Source of the DNA: Cepaea nemoralis
Lineage: Eukaryota; Mollusca; Gastropoda; Stylommatophora; Helicidae
DNA length: 64,000 nt
Reading direction: 5' to 3'
Assembly (NCBI GenBank): GCA_014155875.1
Contig: JACEFZ010027052.1
Span: 1-64,000 of the forward strand
Under the pieces are notes generated by a model, which was not told where the DNA came from, did not search any database, and saw nothing but the letters and a program-made list of their open reading frames with translations. Below, piece after piece: positions 10,276 to 20,527 of the stretch (its first letter is position 1; each line of letters begins with the position of its first letter). The position numbers and the translations under genes were made by a program.

Positions 10276-12015
10276 CATGCATCAATTGCGATACTATCAG
10301 CAGTAGTGGAGGTAGAGAGGACAGTGTTTACTCTCACACATCCTGCCATATTTAAGCACAGGAGTGGAATTGAGGACTGTTATGGTCTTCACTAAGTGTG
10401 AAACACTGAACTAGAAACGTTATAAAGATGTGTCATCTGTGTAATTGTCATGTGCTGATGTCAGGTCATGGGCCACTCAGTACAGGCATTCCAGAGTTTC
10501 ACACAGTCCGGCGTGAAGATGAGATTGAAAATCATGCTTTACATGAAAATAGCAAGACGGGTCGCTGAGCAGGGGGAACGTCTCCTGCAAGGCGTCACTG
10601 AAGATTGGATCATATTCAAAGTCAGACCAGTTACAGTTGAATAGGGCAATGGCAGAGCCTCACCTCACCACCATTTTTAGATAAATGTTTATGTTATTTG
10701 AGAAAGTTTGACTGCAGATGAATGCTGAGGTCGTTCGAGAAATTCTATGCTGACAGAGTGCAACTGTCGACGTTGATTGCAAGTATTGTGCGAACATTGA
10801 TTTTAAACTGACATCGATGTGTTTATAGTATCGTGAGGCAAGTACTAGGTATTAAACTATAAACATGATATACTGTTGTGTTACATCAAGTTCGTGTGGA
10901 CCGTAAATTGTCGCAGAAAGAGGCGACACTGATTAGTGTCCACATCAATATGGAAGCACTACGCTTAGGTTCATACCAGAATACGATCAGCGTTGCCAGT
11001 AGTGGGTTGTGCTCAATATTTAAATTTCAAATCCAGAAACAACCAAATAATCAACTGATTAATGTTGCAAAAGTCACAATTGCCCCAGTGCAATTTCGCT
11101 CGTGGGCAGATGTTTGAATTTATCGGTAAAAGTATTGGCATACAAATAACGCTTCTCGCCATGCAAGAGGAAGCTACAAGTGCCTCGACATTTATGGGTA
11201 ACATACAATTGAAACCACGGAGTTCAGCAGCAGAAGTAAATGTCTAAAAGTATCCCTAACCTACCTATCAGCTGTCCGTGGCTAGTGATGCCATAAAGAC
11301 ACAGGTACCCATAAAGTCGTTGGCATTCGTGGGGGACAAGCCAATTTGAACTTCGGGACTTTCTTTACAAAATGCGTGACAACACACAAGAAATGTTCAT
11401 TACGTCATTGCGTGTGCTAAAATAATATGACAGTAATAGTATAACAGTATTGTGCAATGATTACTGCGAACAGAGATAGACATTTCAAGAAAATAAACAT
11501 TAACTTAAATTATTAAGATGATTGTCAGAAATTGAGACAGCGAGTATGCAACAGTGAAATCGGAAAACAAACTGAGAAGATGCACAAGGTCAGCTGTAAT
11601 AAAATTCTAGGAGATCCCAACTAATGCTTGACCAAGTGACAGAGTTCCCCTATCGCCAGTCATGCATGTGTAGTTTACAACCAGAATCACGATGTGTCGA
11701 ATCAAAACATTGAGAATCGTGTTGGGAGATTCAAAGTGTTAGGACTGAATCTTTTATAGTGTAAACAGTAACAACAGTTTTAATTACAAAGGACTTGTGT
11801 TAATTACATTATTTCGGACTGCGTGATAGCTTTATAGCGAATTGCGTAGTTAAGAGTTGTATGTCAACAAACAAAAACATAAAAGTAATGTAGATTACAG
11901 AGTTGTGATTGTTTTGTTTTTGCATGTCCTTTACAGGACATCGCTGTCAACATCAGCATCTTTCAGCTGATTGTTGATTTCTTGGCAAGATTACGCTCAG
12001 TAGTTTGCCATTGCT
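10276..12015. other. Non-coding DNA with dispersed repeat fragments
   Basis: No gene seen; open frames at 10878-11247 look fortuitous. Two dispersed pieces can be recognised. About 75 bases at 11260-11340 (CCTACCTATCAGCTG, TGATGCCATAAAGACACAGG) recur at 12290-12365. About 85 bases at 10975-11065 recur inverted at 28860-28935 (CAACCCACTACTGGCAACGC). Neither can be assigned to a class. Confidence 0.6.
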
Positions 12016-12019
12016 TTCT

Positions 12020-12155
12020 GAGCGGCCGGCTCACATACACCGTAAGTTACCGACGCGATTCGAACCACTGCTGATTCTCACCGTTGTCACGTTACTTACG
12101 AGAGTATACGAGATTACGGAGAAAAGTCGCTAACCTCTAGGCCAGGAAGCCGGCT
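12020..12155 (-). mobile_element. tRNA-derived SINE-like element (family C)
   Basis: On the minus strand the sequence runs GGCTTCCTGGCCTAGAGG (A-box-like, TGGCCTAGAGGTTAGCGAC) and, about 75 bases on, a B box GGTTCGAATCGC. This is the promoter arrangement of a tRNA-derived SINE; the spacing is longer than in a normal tRNA, so it is not a functional tRNA gene. No clear target duplication was found. Confidence 0.55.
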
Positions 12156-12553
12156 TGAGTTGTGAGTAGATAGTGAAAATTATTGAAACATTGGTATTAC
12201 TGACAGCATACAATTACAAATTAGTCTTATATAATTATAATAATGGAAGCTAAATTTAATAGCAGCGGGGTTGAGTGCCATGTGCCCTACAAGCCCTACC
12301 TATCAGCTGACCGTGGCAAGTGATGCCATAAAGACACAGGCACCCATGAAGTCATTGGCAGTAATACTACAGCCATGATGACTGATGTGAAAGCATCTGT
12401 ATGGAAATGGCAGCAATGCAAATTGTTTGCCTTTCTAATGTGTCCATTTGTGTGGTGTATTGTCATGTCTGGTACTTAGCCTGTGGCTCATGTATCAAGT
12501 GCGGTACTATCAGCAGTCGTCGATGCCTGGTCTTGAGTGTGGTCATGTATTGT
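12156..12553. other. Non-coding DNA with a duplicated dispersed fragment
   Basis: Holds the second copy of the dispersed fragment also found at 11260-11340 (here 12290-12365) and a lone relic of the 38-bp satellite junction at 12468-12520. No gene. Confidence 0.6.
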
Positions 12554-12564
12554 TTCATGGCTGT

Positions 12565-12786
12565 CAAAAACTGTCATTTACTGCCAATATAGTACCTTGC
12601 GGTGTATGGCAGAGGGATCTTTGAGCCTCAGGAATTAAGGCCTGTCTGGCTAGTGCAGTCGCCGCGAACTGTGCAGGTTAGGATTTTCTTTTTGCCCCCG
12701 GCAGAAAAAAATCCCGCACCTTACCGAGGGATCGAACCCGGGTCTCCCGAATGAGAGTCCGGCATTCTAGCCACTCAGCCAGCCGC
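12565..12786 (-). mobile_element. tRNA-derived SINE (family A), 11-bp target duplication
   Basis: Flanked by TTCATGGCTGT at 12554-12564 and 12787-12797. Read on the minus strand it starts with a tRNA-like head (GGCTGAGTGGCTAGAATGCC as A box; GGGTTCGATCCC as B box), then GGATTTTTTTCTG ... AGAAAATCC, which can form a hairpin, then a body ending CTCTGCCATACAC. The copy at 31417-31610 is the same family in the plus orientation. Confidence 0.85.
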
Positions 12787-12859
12787 TTCATGGCTGTATA
12801 TGTACTTATTGTCAGTCAACTGTGAACACAAGAGAACTACAGACCACACTTTACCACTG

Positions 12860-13335
12860 CAACTTTCTACATATCATGGGTTTATCACAATCTTCTACAC
12901 AACCACACAACTACAACTCTGGTAAAGCTTCTCTCCTGTATGTTTTCTCATGTGGTTATTTCAGATTGTCATATCAAGTAAAAGCAGCACCATGGGCATC
13001 ACAATTGTAAAGTTTCTCTCCTGTAAGTGTTCTTATGTGGCGTTTCAGCCTGTTAGCTACCACATATGGTGCATCACAAGTATCACGCTTATCAGGTTTC
13101 TCTTCTGTATGTGATATCATGTAGCACTTCAGATTGATTGAGTAAAAAATACAGCACAAACATCACACTTGTAAGGCTTCTCTATTGTATGTATTCTAAT
13201 GTGGCATTTGAGTTGTTTGGCGCGAAAAATAGATTTATCTCAAACATCAAACTTGTAAGGTTTCTCTCCTGTATGTGATGTTTTTTCATGTGCATTTTCA
13301 GGTTACTGGAGTTAGAACAAGATTTATCACGTACA
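12860..13335 (-). pseudogene. Decayed extra zinc fingers beyond the ZNF-A stop
   Basis: Directly downstream of the ZNF-A stop (minus strand) the DNA still carries about four further C2H2 finger units at the 28-codon spacing: CDV, NLKMHMKKH, LKRHIR, TGEKLYNC and similar pieces are visible, with frameshifts and stops. The break starts with a 2-base loss in the linker codons near 13359-13365, where the usual CACACAGGAGAGAAACC has become CACAGGATAGAAACC. These fingers were probably once the C-terminus of ZNF-A. Confidence 0.7.
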
Positions 13336-15515
13336 TCACACTTGTGAGGTTTCTATCCTGTGTGTTCTCATGTGCTTTTTCAGGCTACGAACTCGAACAA
13401 AAGATACACCACAAACATCACACATGTAAGGTTTCTCTCCTGTGTGTGTTCTTATGTGACATTTCAGGTTCCTATAGTCAGAAAATAATTTATCACAAAC
13501 ATCACACTTGTAAGGTTTCTCTCCTGTGTGTGTTCTCATGTGGATTTTCAGGTTGCCAGCTTCAACAAAAGATGCACCACAAACATCACACATGTAAGGT
13601 TTCTCTCCTGTATGTGTTCTCGTGTGGCGTTTCAGGCTGCCAGACTTAGAAAAATATTCACCACATATATCACACTTGTAAGGTTTCTCTCCTGTGTGTG
13701 TTCTCATGTGGCATTTCAAGTTCCTAGATTCAGCAAATGATTTATCACAAACATCACACTTGTAAGGTTTCTCTCCTGTGTGTATTCTCATGTGGCGCTT
13801 CAGATTGTCTTGATTTATAAATGCACCACAATCATTACACTTGAAAGGCATCTCTCCTGTATGTATTCTCGTATGAATTTTCAGGTTGTAAGCTTGAACA
13901 AAAGATTTACCACAAACACCACACTTGTTAGGTTTCTCTCCTGTGTGTGTTCTCATGTGGCGTTTCAGCCTGCAATACATGGAAAAAAATTCACCACAAA
14001 CATCACACTTGTAAGGTTTCTCTCCTGTGTGAGATCTTATGTGGCACTTCAGATAGTATGATCGAGTAAAAAATGCACCACAAACATCACACTTGTAATT
14101 TTTCTCTCCTGTATGCGTCATCTTGTGGAGTTTCACATAGCTAAACTGAGAAAAAGATTTACCACAATCATCACACTTGTAAGGCTTTTCTCCTGTATGT
14201 ATTCTTGTGTGAATTTTCAGGTCATAAGCTTGAATAAAAGATTTACCACAAACATCACACTTGCTAGGTTCCTCTCCTGTGTGTGTTCTCATGTGACACT
14301 TCCGATAATATGCTCCAGTAAAAAGCTTACCACAAACATCACACTTGTAAGGTTTCTCTCCTATGTGTTTTCTCACGTGGCGCTTCAAATATTCTGTTCG
14401 AGTAAAATATGCACCACAATCATCACACTTGTAAGGCTTCTCTCCTGTATGTGTTCTCATGTGGCATTTCAGGTTGCTAAACAATGAATAAGATTCATCA
14501 CAAACATCACACTTGTAAGACTTATCTCCTGTGTGCATTCTCATGTGGTGCTTCAGTTGGCTAGCTTGTATAAGAACTGCACCACAATCATCACACTTAT
14601 AGGATGTCTCTGCTGTATGTGTTATCTTGTGTCTCTCGAGGATGTTAGAAAGAGGAAATGATACATCACAAATATCACAAGGGTAAGGCTTCTCACTTGT
14701 GTGTGTTCTCCTGCAGCTTGTCATGACATCAACTCGTGTAAATGACTCACAGCAAACGTGACACTGGTCAGATTTAGCATCTGTATATGTGCTTTGATAG
14801 TAATTTAAGACATGAGCTTCAAGAGATGCACCACACTTACTGCATTTGTAAGGTTTCTCTCCAGTATCTGCTGTCTTGTATCTATGTAAACCTGTGTCTA
14901 CACTGACAGCTGCATCACAAACATCAGACATGTGTGATGTGTTCTGTGTATGTGATGTCTTGTATCTATGTAAACCTGTGTCTACACTGACAGCTGCATC
15001 ACAAACATCAGACATGTGTGATGTGTCTTCTGCTTGCACAGTTGGAGGACTACAACTGGTATAACCAACAGTGTCATCAGGAGATGTCCCAGAAATATGT
15101 GTACGTTTTACTGGAGTGTCCACATGATGTAATTGAATATTCTCATTAGCCGGACATAGTTTAGAATTGATTTTAATCATAGAAGACACGCTCTCTGACA
15201 TGTTGCTACAATGTTCAGGTCGCTGTGATGCTGTGTAACCATGCTCTGTCCCAGTAAGTGATACTTCTCGGTGATTAATTTGAGTTGTAGCTTCAATCAT
15301 TCTTGATTCTGTGTTGTTATGTTCTGAAATCTCTTGAATGCTGTAACAACTTGTCAGGCCAATCACTTTACTGAATCTGTGACTCTTGTCTTCAGACAAA
15401 TCATCAGACAGTTCTTGTTTCACAGGTTTCCAGTCTATGTAACCATCTGCCATCTTCATATCCATTTGTGATTGTTCTTGTAAGGATGGATAACTCTGAG
15501 AACAGGGATGTGTTT
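13336..15515 (-). CDS. ZNF-A: C2H2 zinc-finger protein, last coding exon
   Basis: A probable nuclear DNA-binding protein; the target is unknown. The exon starts at 15515 behind the acceptor TGTGTGTATTTCAG in phase 1. Bases further upstream, including an ATG at 15645, are 3' UTR of a LINE and not part of the gene. N-terminal part: acidic stretch with DWKPVKQELSDD (VKQE fits the SUMO consensus), then a 28-residue repeat twice (SHMSDVCDAAVSVDTGLHRY). Then 18 finger units, the first two degenerate (missing His or Cys), 16 canonical CxxCx12HxxxH with TGEKPYKCD linkers. The last one runs into RIETSQV and a stop after a 2-base deletion; decayed fingers follow. The paralogue is ZNF-B at 50027-52197. 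The upstream exon at 19624-19759 joins in frame. Confidence 0.88.
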
Positions 15516-15529
15516 CTGAAATACACACA
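15516..15529 (-). promoter_or_regulatory. Splice acceptor of the ZNF-A finger exon
   Basis: Minus strand TGTGTGTATTTCAG followed by AAACACATCCC. The AG is at 15517-15516. The same exon start in ZNF-B is CTGTGTCTTTCAG followed by AAATACACC, and both are phase 1, which supports the call. Confidence 0.75.
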
Positions 15530-15589
15530 TAGAACTTTACAGAAATGTTACATAACAGATTCTTTTTGGTAAATGTTTCAAAACATGAG

Positions 15590-17363
15590 TGTTCATTGGC
15601 ACCTTTCCGTCTTGACAGACGATAGTTTGGTACATTGTGCTTCAAAAAGGCTTAATAATTACGACCCATGGCAGTGGCGAGTGTGGCTGGTAAGGCCAAT
15701 TCTTGCTGCAAATGTTTGACCACAGTAGATGCATGTGAAAACATGGTCATTTCCACCATTGTGCACCATCTTATGTCTCTCATGCTCTGTGTGAGCTTTA
15801 TCTGCATTCATTTTCTCCTTTGTCTTTATTCCATTTCTGATAGTTGCCCTCCATGCAACACGTTCAGCAGCGACTTGCTCCCAATGTGCATTATCAATGC
15901 CTGTATCAATCATGTCCCGCTTACACACATCTTTGTATCGTAGTAGAGGCCGACCCTGAGATCTCCTACCCGTCTGTAATTCACCAAAAAAGATGTCCTT
16001 TGGTATTCTACCATCATCCATCCTCCTACCGTGTCCTATCCATCTAAGTCTACGAAAACTGAGCATGGAATACACCGTCCCACAACCTGATCTTTCCAAT
16101 ACTTCAGTATTTGTGATTTTGTCTTGCCACTTAATACCAAGTATTCTTCGCAGAAAGCTGTTTAAACATTTCTCTTGGCGTGAGTAAGTTGTCCAGGTTT
16201 CACTGCCATAAAGAAGAGTACTAAGGACACAGGCTTGGTAGATGAGGACTTTTGTTTTGGCAGTAAGCTTCCTGTTCTCCCAGACTCTTTTTGCTAACAT
16301 GTTCATTGTTGTTGCTGCCTTGCCAATCCTGATGTTGATTTCCTGATCGAGGGATAATTTGCTATTTACCTCTGTTCCTAGATATGTAAAATGGTCTACC
16401 ATCTCTAGTTCGGCGTCGTCAATAAAGATTGAAGGTACACCATGTGCACCTTGTGACATAATCTGTGTCTTCTTTTTGTTAATTGTTAAACCAAATTCAG
16501 AACAAGCATTGGAGAATGCAGATAGTAGATGTTGTAATTCTTCCTCAGAGTGGGTCGTAATCGCAGCATCATCTGCAAAAAGCAACTCTCTGATTAGTAC
16601 CCTCCTAATTTTGGTCTTGGCCTTCAATCTCTGAGCATTATAGAGGCCACCATCTGAGCGTGAGTGAATGTATATACCGTCATCCTGATCACGAAAGGCA
16701 TATTTCAGTAGAAGTGAAAAGTAGATCCCAAACAGGGTGGGGGATAGTACACAACCTTGCTTAACTCCACTCTTGATTTCAAACTCTTCTGAAGTTGAGC
16801 CATCAAACTTGATTATACCCTTCATGCCTGTGTGGAACGATTCCACAATGGACAGAAGAGTTGGTGGGCAGCCAATCTTCTTTAGTGCTTTGAACAGACC
16901 CTCACGACTTACCAAATCGAATGCCTTTGTGAGGTCGATTTTGTTCCCGGCATTTTTCTTGCATCTGTCGCAATGAGAATATAATATCAATGGTAGACCG
17001 GTTCTGACGGAAGCCGCACTGTGATTCGGGGTAGAATTGATCTCCCAGGACTTGAAGTCTGCGCAGAACAATTCTGGCAAATACTTTCCCAACAATACAC
17101 AGAAGTGAGATACCCCTATAGTTGTTACAGTCGCTCCGATCGCCCTTGTTCTTGTACAGCAATATGATGTTTGAATCTTTGAAATCCTGTGGGACTTGTC
17201 CTTCTATTAGCTGGTGGATCTGTATAGTGAGTGTGTCTTGCCCACTTCTGATTACCTCTATTGGAATCCCATCCTTACCTGATGCTTTGCCAGACGCAAG
17301 CTCATTTATAGCACACTTAACTTCTGTTATAGTGGGAAGTGTGTCCAGGTGGTCAAGAGTCAA
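15590..17363 (-). mobile_element. LINE (family L-Zn), reverse transcriptase and C-terminal finger, nearly open
   Basis: Best copy of the L-Zn family, inserted in the ZNF-A intron. On the minus strand, 17363 to 16902 encodes the RT finger region (LASGKASGKDGIPIEVI, NNYRGISLL, CGFRQNRSTIDIIFSLRQ). After one frameshift near 16950 an open frame to 15659 covers the palm (DLTKAFDLVSREGL, SGVKQGCVLSPTLFGIYFS), the catalytic box FADDAAI, FTYLGTEVN, the thumb, MDDGRIPKDIFFGELQTGRR, YKDVCKRDM and the terminal finger CIYCGQTFAARIGLTSHTRHCH. No endonuclease is visible, so it is 5' truncated. The 3' UTR continues to about 15595, shared with the copy ending near 57150. Confidence 0.88.
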
Positions 17364-17477
17364 GAAACATGAGTGTAAGTGTAATATAAAATATTAACAA
17401 CCCCGTTATGTAAGCAATCTAGTAGATGACAATTTATGTAAGTATAACAGATGAGCAGTTACTTTATGTGCTACCAT

Positions 17478-17865
17478 ATCTGTCTATGACAACACTCACA
17501 ACCAGCCTAACTGTCATATCTGTCTATGACAACACTCACAACCAGCCTAACTGTCATATCTGTCTATGACAACACTCACAACCAGTCTAACTGTCATATC
17601 TGTCTATGACAACACTCACAACCAGTCCTAACTGTCATATCTGTCTATGACAACACTCACAACCAGTCCTAACTGTCATATCTGTCTATGACAACACTCA
17701 CAACCAGTCTAACTGTCATATATGTCTATGACAACACTCACAACCAGTCTAACTGTCATATATGTCTATGACAACACTCACAACCAGTCTAACTGTCATA
17801 TATGTCTATGACAACACTCACAACCAGCCTAACTGTCATATCTGTCTATGACAACACTCAGAACT
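17478..17865. repeat. 40-bp minisatellite, about 9-10 copies
   Basis: Units carry CAACACTCACAACCAGCCTA then ACTGTCATATCTGTCTATGA. Variants include CCAGTCCTA (41 bp) and TATATGTC. It lies in the ZNF-A intron. Confidence 0.95.
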
Positions 17866-18677
17866 ATGTATCTTCCTGCTTACTATCAAGCCCACTACTA
17901 TGTGTCATACCAGTTGCACAAACCAAGATAATGACATCATGTCAGTTGCACAATTCAAGATGTCAAGGGAATATGGTTAGCTTTTTTAGCTTTACCTGTT
18001 TTTACTTTGTTTGTATGTCGACCGCAGTTAGGGTACCCACCAACCGCGGCTAGCTGGTTAGGTAGTGAAGGAGCAGACAATGTTTGGGCACCTTTTCTAG
18101 CCCCTTCCTCATGCTATGCAGGTGAGCAGTGTGTTCCTATAGAGGGCTGCTCAGTCGCTCAGGGGGCTGCCGAATCCCACTGCTGCTCCGGTCAGTAGAA
18201 GACAACCATATAGCCTGAGCCGCCTGTGTGCAGGTCTGCGACTACGGCTGCCAGCGTACCAATGCCTGCCGCTTCTCCACTCGCAAATCACCACAGGGCT
18301 TGAAGGTGATATGACGTTGGATGAAGAATGACTTGCGCGATGAACTGGATTAAAGTGAGGAAGAGTTGTGCAGTTCGTCGACCTCACTCTCTCAGCTGAG
18401 TCCATCTGAGTCTTGTGGCAAGACAAGTCAAGATGACTGGAGACGAATACAGGTGCAGTGGATGACCAGGGCGCTCTACGTGCCTTGCCGTGCTCATTAC
18501 GTTCCACAGCGCTTTGCAGGTAAACACTGTCTTACCCGTTGAATCATCAGTGATTTCATCTGTGCAGTCTGCTGAATCCTGTCTTCACATACTGGGTAGG
18601 CATACCCAAGTTCACCGCTTGGTTTGACACCAAATCGGCTACCCACACTGGTTTAGCCAGCCTCTCACAGCTGTTGC

Positions 18678-18708
<31 letters not shown>

Positions 18709-18814
18709 TGTGGGCCGCTGTCACATGCTGACAGCTACTAGGAGCCACAGGCACGAGCTGGATGTCAGGCTAGGACCAGTGGGGGATGGGTCCTGAAGAG
18801 GACATGAATATTCA
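17866..18814. other. Unclassified GC-richer block ending near a poly-G tract
   Basis: No gene supported. Sequence at 18000-18660 is GC-richer than its surroundings and looks like a dispersed repeat, followed by a G run of about 28 bases (18680-18708) and the string CATGCTGACAGCTACTAGGAG. This may be an untranslated end of a mobile element; I cannot assign it. Confidence 0.45.
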
Positions 18815-18960
18815 AGATAATGATGTCATATCAGCTGCACAAACCAAGATAATGACATCATGTCAGTTGCACAAACCAAGATAATGACATCATGTCAGTT
18901 GCACAAACCAAGATAATGACATCATGTCAGTTGCACAAACTAAGATAATGACATCTCATA
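18815..18960. repeat. 32-bp minisatellite, about 4-5 copies
   Basis: Unit with AAGATAATGACATCATGTCA followed by GTTGCACAAACC. Single related units lie at 17925-17960, on the other side of the GC-rich block, so that block appears to be inserted into the array. Confidence 0.9.
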
Positions 18961-18989
18961 ACTGATCATACCGCTATTGGTGCCCATCA

Positions 18990-19235
18990 TGGACCATGAA
19001 GAAGAAGAGAACTGACACTCTACAAGATCTGAGCATGGGAGACAACTGGCTCACAGACAGTATCACGGCTCAGACACTGAAATACTTTGGCCACAACAAA
19101 CTTGACAGTGGCTTGGACAGAACAGTGATGGAAGCCATGGTTCTTGGAAGGGAAGGCAGGGATCGACCAGCATGGAGATGGACACAGGACATTGCAGACA
19201 TGTTGGGCAGGAGAGTGTCTGAGACATGATCAATG
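18990..19235 (+). mobile_element. LINE C-terminal coding fragment
   Basis: Plus-strand translation gives TLKYFGHNKLDSGLDRTVME, then MVLGREGRDRPAWRWTQDI and ADMLGRRVSET. This is the FGHxxR...GxRxRGRPRxRWxxDI segment found at the C-terminus of RTE-like and related LINE polymerases. The frame then hits a TGA and the sequence becomes the 51-bp array described next. Confidence 0.65.
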
Positions 19236-19561
19236 GCCAGAGATCAAGACATGTTGGGCAGGAGAGTGTCTGAGACATGATCAATGGCCAGAGATCAAGA
19301 CACGTTGGGCAGGAGAGTGTCTGAGACATGATCAATGGCCAGAGATCAAGATATGTTGGGCAGGAGCGTGTACTGAGACATGATCAATGGCCAGAGATCA
19401 AGACATTGTTGGGCAGGAGAGTGACTGAGATATGATCAATGGCCAGAGATCAAGACATGTTGGGCAGGAGAGAGAGTCTGAGACATGATCAATGGCCAGA
19501 AATCAAGACATGTTGGGCAGGAGAGTGTCTGAGACATGATCAATGGCCAGAGATCAAGACA
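19197..19561. repeat. 51-bp minisatellite derived from LINE coding sequence, about 7 copies
   Basis: The unit (GACATGTTGGGCAGGAGAGT ... ATGGCCAGAGATCAAGAC) is the codons for ADMLGRRVSE and the following SMARDQD of the adjacent LINE fragment. The first unit is continuous with that fragment and the period equals 17 codons. Later units carry small indels (GACATTGTTGGG, AGAGAGAGT). Confidence 0.9.
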
Positions 19562-19617
19562 CTTTTCAGTAAGCTGCAATGAAAGCAGTGTTCTACAAAG
19601 GACTTGCAACATCTGTG

Positions 19618-19623
19618 ACTTAC
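19618..19623 (-). promoter_or_regulatory. Splice donor GTAAGT of the ZNF-A upstream exon
   Basis: On the minus strand the exon ends GAAGATACAA and is followed at once by GTAAGT, a perfect donor. Exon phase at this point (one base into a codon) matches the phase-1 acceptor at 15516. Confidence 0.75.
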
Positions 19624-19759
19624 TTGTATCTTCATATGCATAATCTAGATATACTTCAGATGGTTCTATCTTGACACTTGCTGGTGTTTTACACTCCATC
19701 TTGTCAAAGACTTGAACTTCAGAAGTCATCTCTCTGGTAGAACTGTCAACACTGTCAGC
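19624..19759 (-). CDS. ZNF-A upstream coding exon (136 nt)
   Basis: Begins after the acceptor CACCAGTGCTTTCAG (AG at 19761-19760) in phase 0 and ends at the donor above in phase 1. It encodes 45 residues: ADSVDSSTREMTSEVQVFDK, then MECKTPAS, then VKIEPSEVYLDYAYEDT. VKIE fits the SUMO consensus psi-K-x-E, common in zinc-finger N-terminal regions. The homologous exon of ZNF-B is at 62206 and below, where this same 3' half has expanded into the 54-bp array. I see no initiator here, so at least one more 5' exon is needed. The intron to 15515 is about 4.1 kb and holds a LINE and four minisatellites. Confidence 0.75.
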
Positions 19760-19801
19760 CTGAAAGCACTGGTGATAATCACATGTCAGCAGACACAAAT
19801 A

Positions 19802-20079
19802 AGACTGGTCTACAAACATTTTGATGCCTTGAATAATTTTGTGTTGCTGATTCCAAATATGTAATCATATTTTTTTCTATCAGTTCTAGTTGTTGAGATA
19901 ACTAAGAATGACCTTCTTAGTAGGGCAATGTTTATATACAAGCTTAGAGTTATCTGCCATCAGTGGCATTTTGACTGTAATCTGTATTGATTTTATATGT
20001 AATTACTTTGCATTTATTGCCTTCATATAAAACACACAAAAATGTATGAAAACTTTATTACTAGCATTTCTTAATCTGT
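19802..20079. other. AT-rich non-coding DNA, start of the A-specific block
   Basis: No gene. Sequence homologous to ZNF-B upstream DNA stops at about 19801 (CACAAATAA) and resumes at about 25795. Confidence 0.5.
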
Positions 20080-20280
20080 AGTCAACACACACAAAGCTTG
20101 TTTTTGAGGACTTCCTGGAATGTGATATGCCCGGGCAAGTCTTGCTTAAAGGTCCCACAGTAATCAGCTATCATGTGGGCATCCCAAAGTCCCTGGTATC
20201 TCTCTTCCATTGTTTTTTTATCTTGATGAAACTTTCCAACTTGCTCCTCAATAAAGTTGCCATGATTGTCAGGAAAGAAA
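20080..20280 (-). pseudogene. C-terminal piece of an uncharacterised multicopy gene family
   Basis: Minus-strand translation gives LHFFPDNHGNFIEEQVGKFH, then QDKKTMEERYQGLWDAHMIA and DYCGTFKQD. From memory this is the C-terminal signature (EEQGERFHQD...MERRYQGRW) of a large, uncharacterised family that is multicopy in arthropods and molluscs, whose N-terminal part lies at 24520-25595 in the same orientation. The two halves are now separated by about 4.2 kb of simple repeat. Confidence 0.6.
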
Positions 20281-20410
20281 TGTAAATCAAATCAAATCAA
20301 CTTCAAATCAAATCAACTTTATTAGGGTCACAAATTGGGCGCGCAGGCCCGTCTTACATTCGGCCCTTCCAATCACTCATCTTTCGTTCATCAAGAGCAT
20401 TATACATTTA
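20281..20410 (+). repeat. Dispersed repeat, inverted partner at 26060-26140
   Basis: AATCAAATC-type microsatellite followed by CAAATTGGGC, GGCCCGTCTTACATTCGGCC and CACTCATCTTTCGTTCATCA. The same string occurs inverted at 26068-26140 (GATGAACGAAAGATGAGTGA, GGGCCGAATGTAAGACGGGC), so the two copies bracket the 20.4-26.0 kb block. Confidence 0.75.
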
Positions 20411-20527
20411 CATAGGAAGAAAAATAAACATTGTGAAATGAATGTTGTAAACATAAACAAGGCTAAACATGGAGAAAAATGTGTACATAAAAAGTATGTG
20501 ACGTAAAAGTAGTGATGCCAGCGCGTC

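Noticed and set aside
13275..14487. Plus-strand open frames of up to 124 codons
   Set aside because: They are antisense shadows of the ZNF-A finger array and repeat with its 84-bp period. The same holds for 49883-51259 over ZNF-B.
15645..15645. ATG at 15645 as start of ZNF-A
   Set aside because: It lies in LINE 3' UTR sequence shared with 57085-57150, upstream of a good splice acceptor at 15516.
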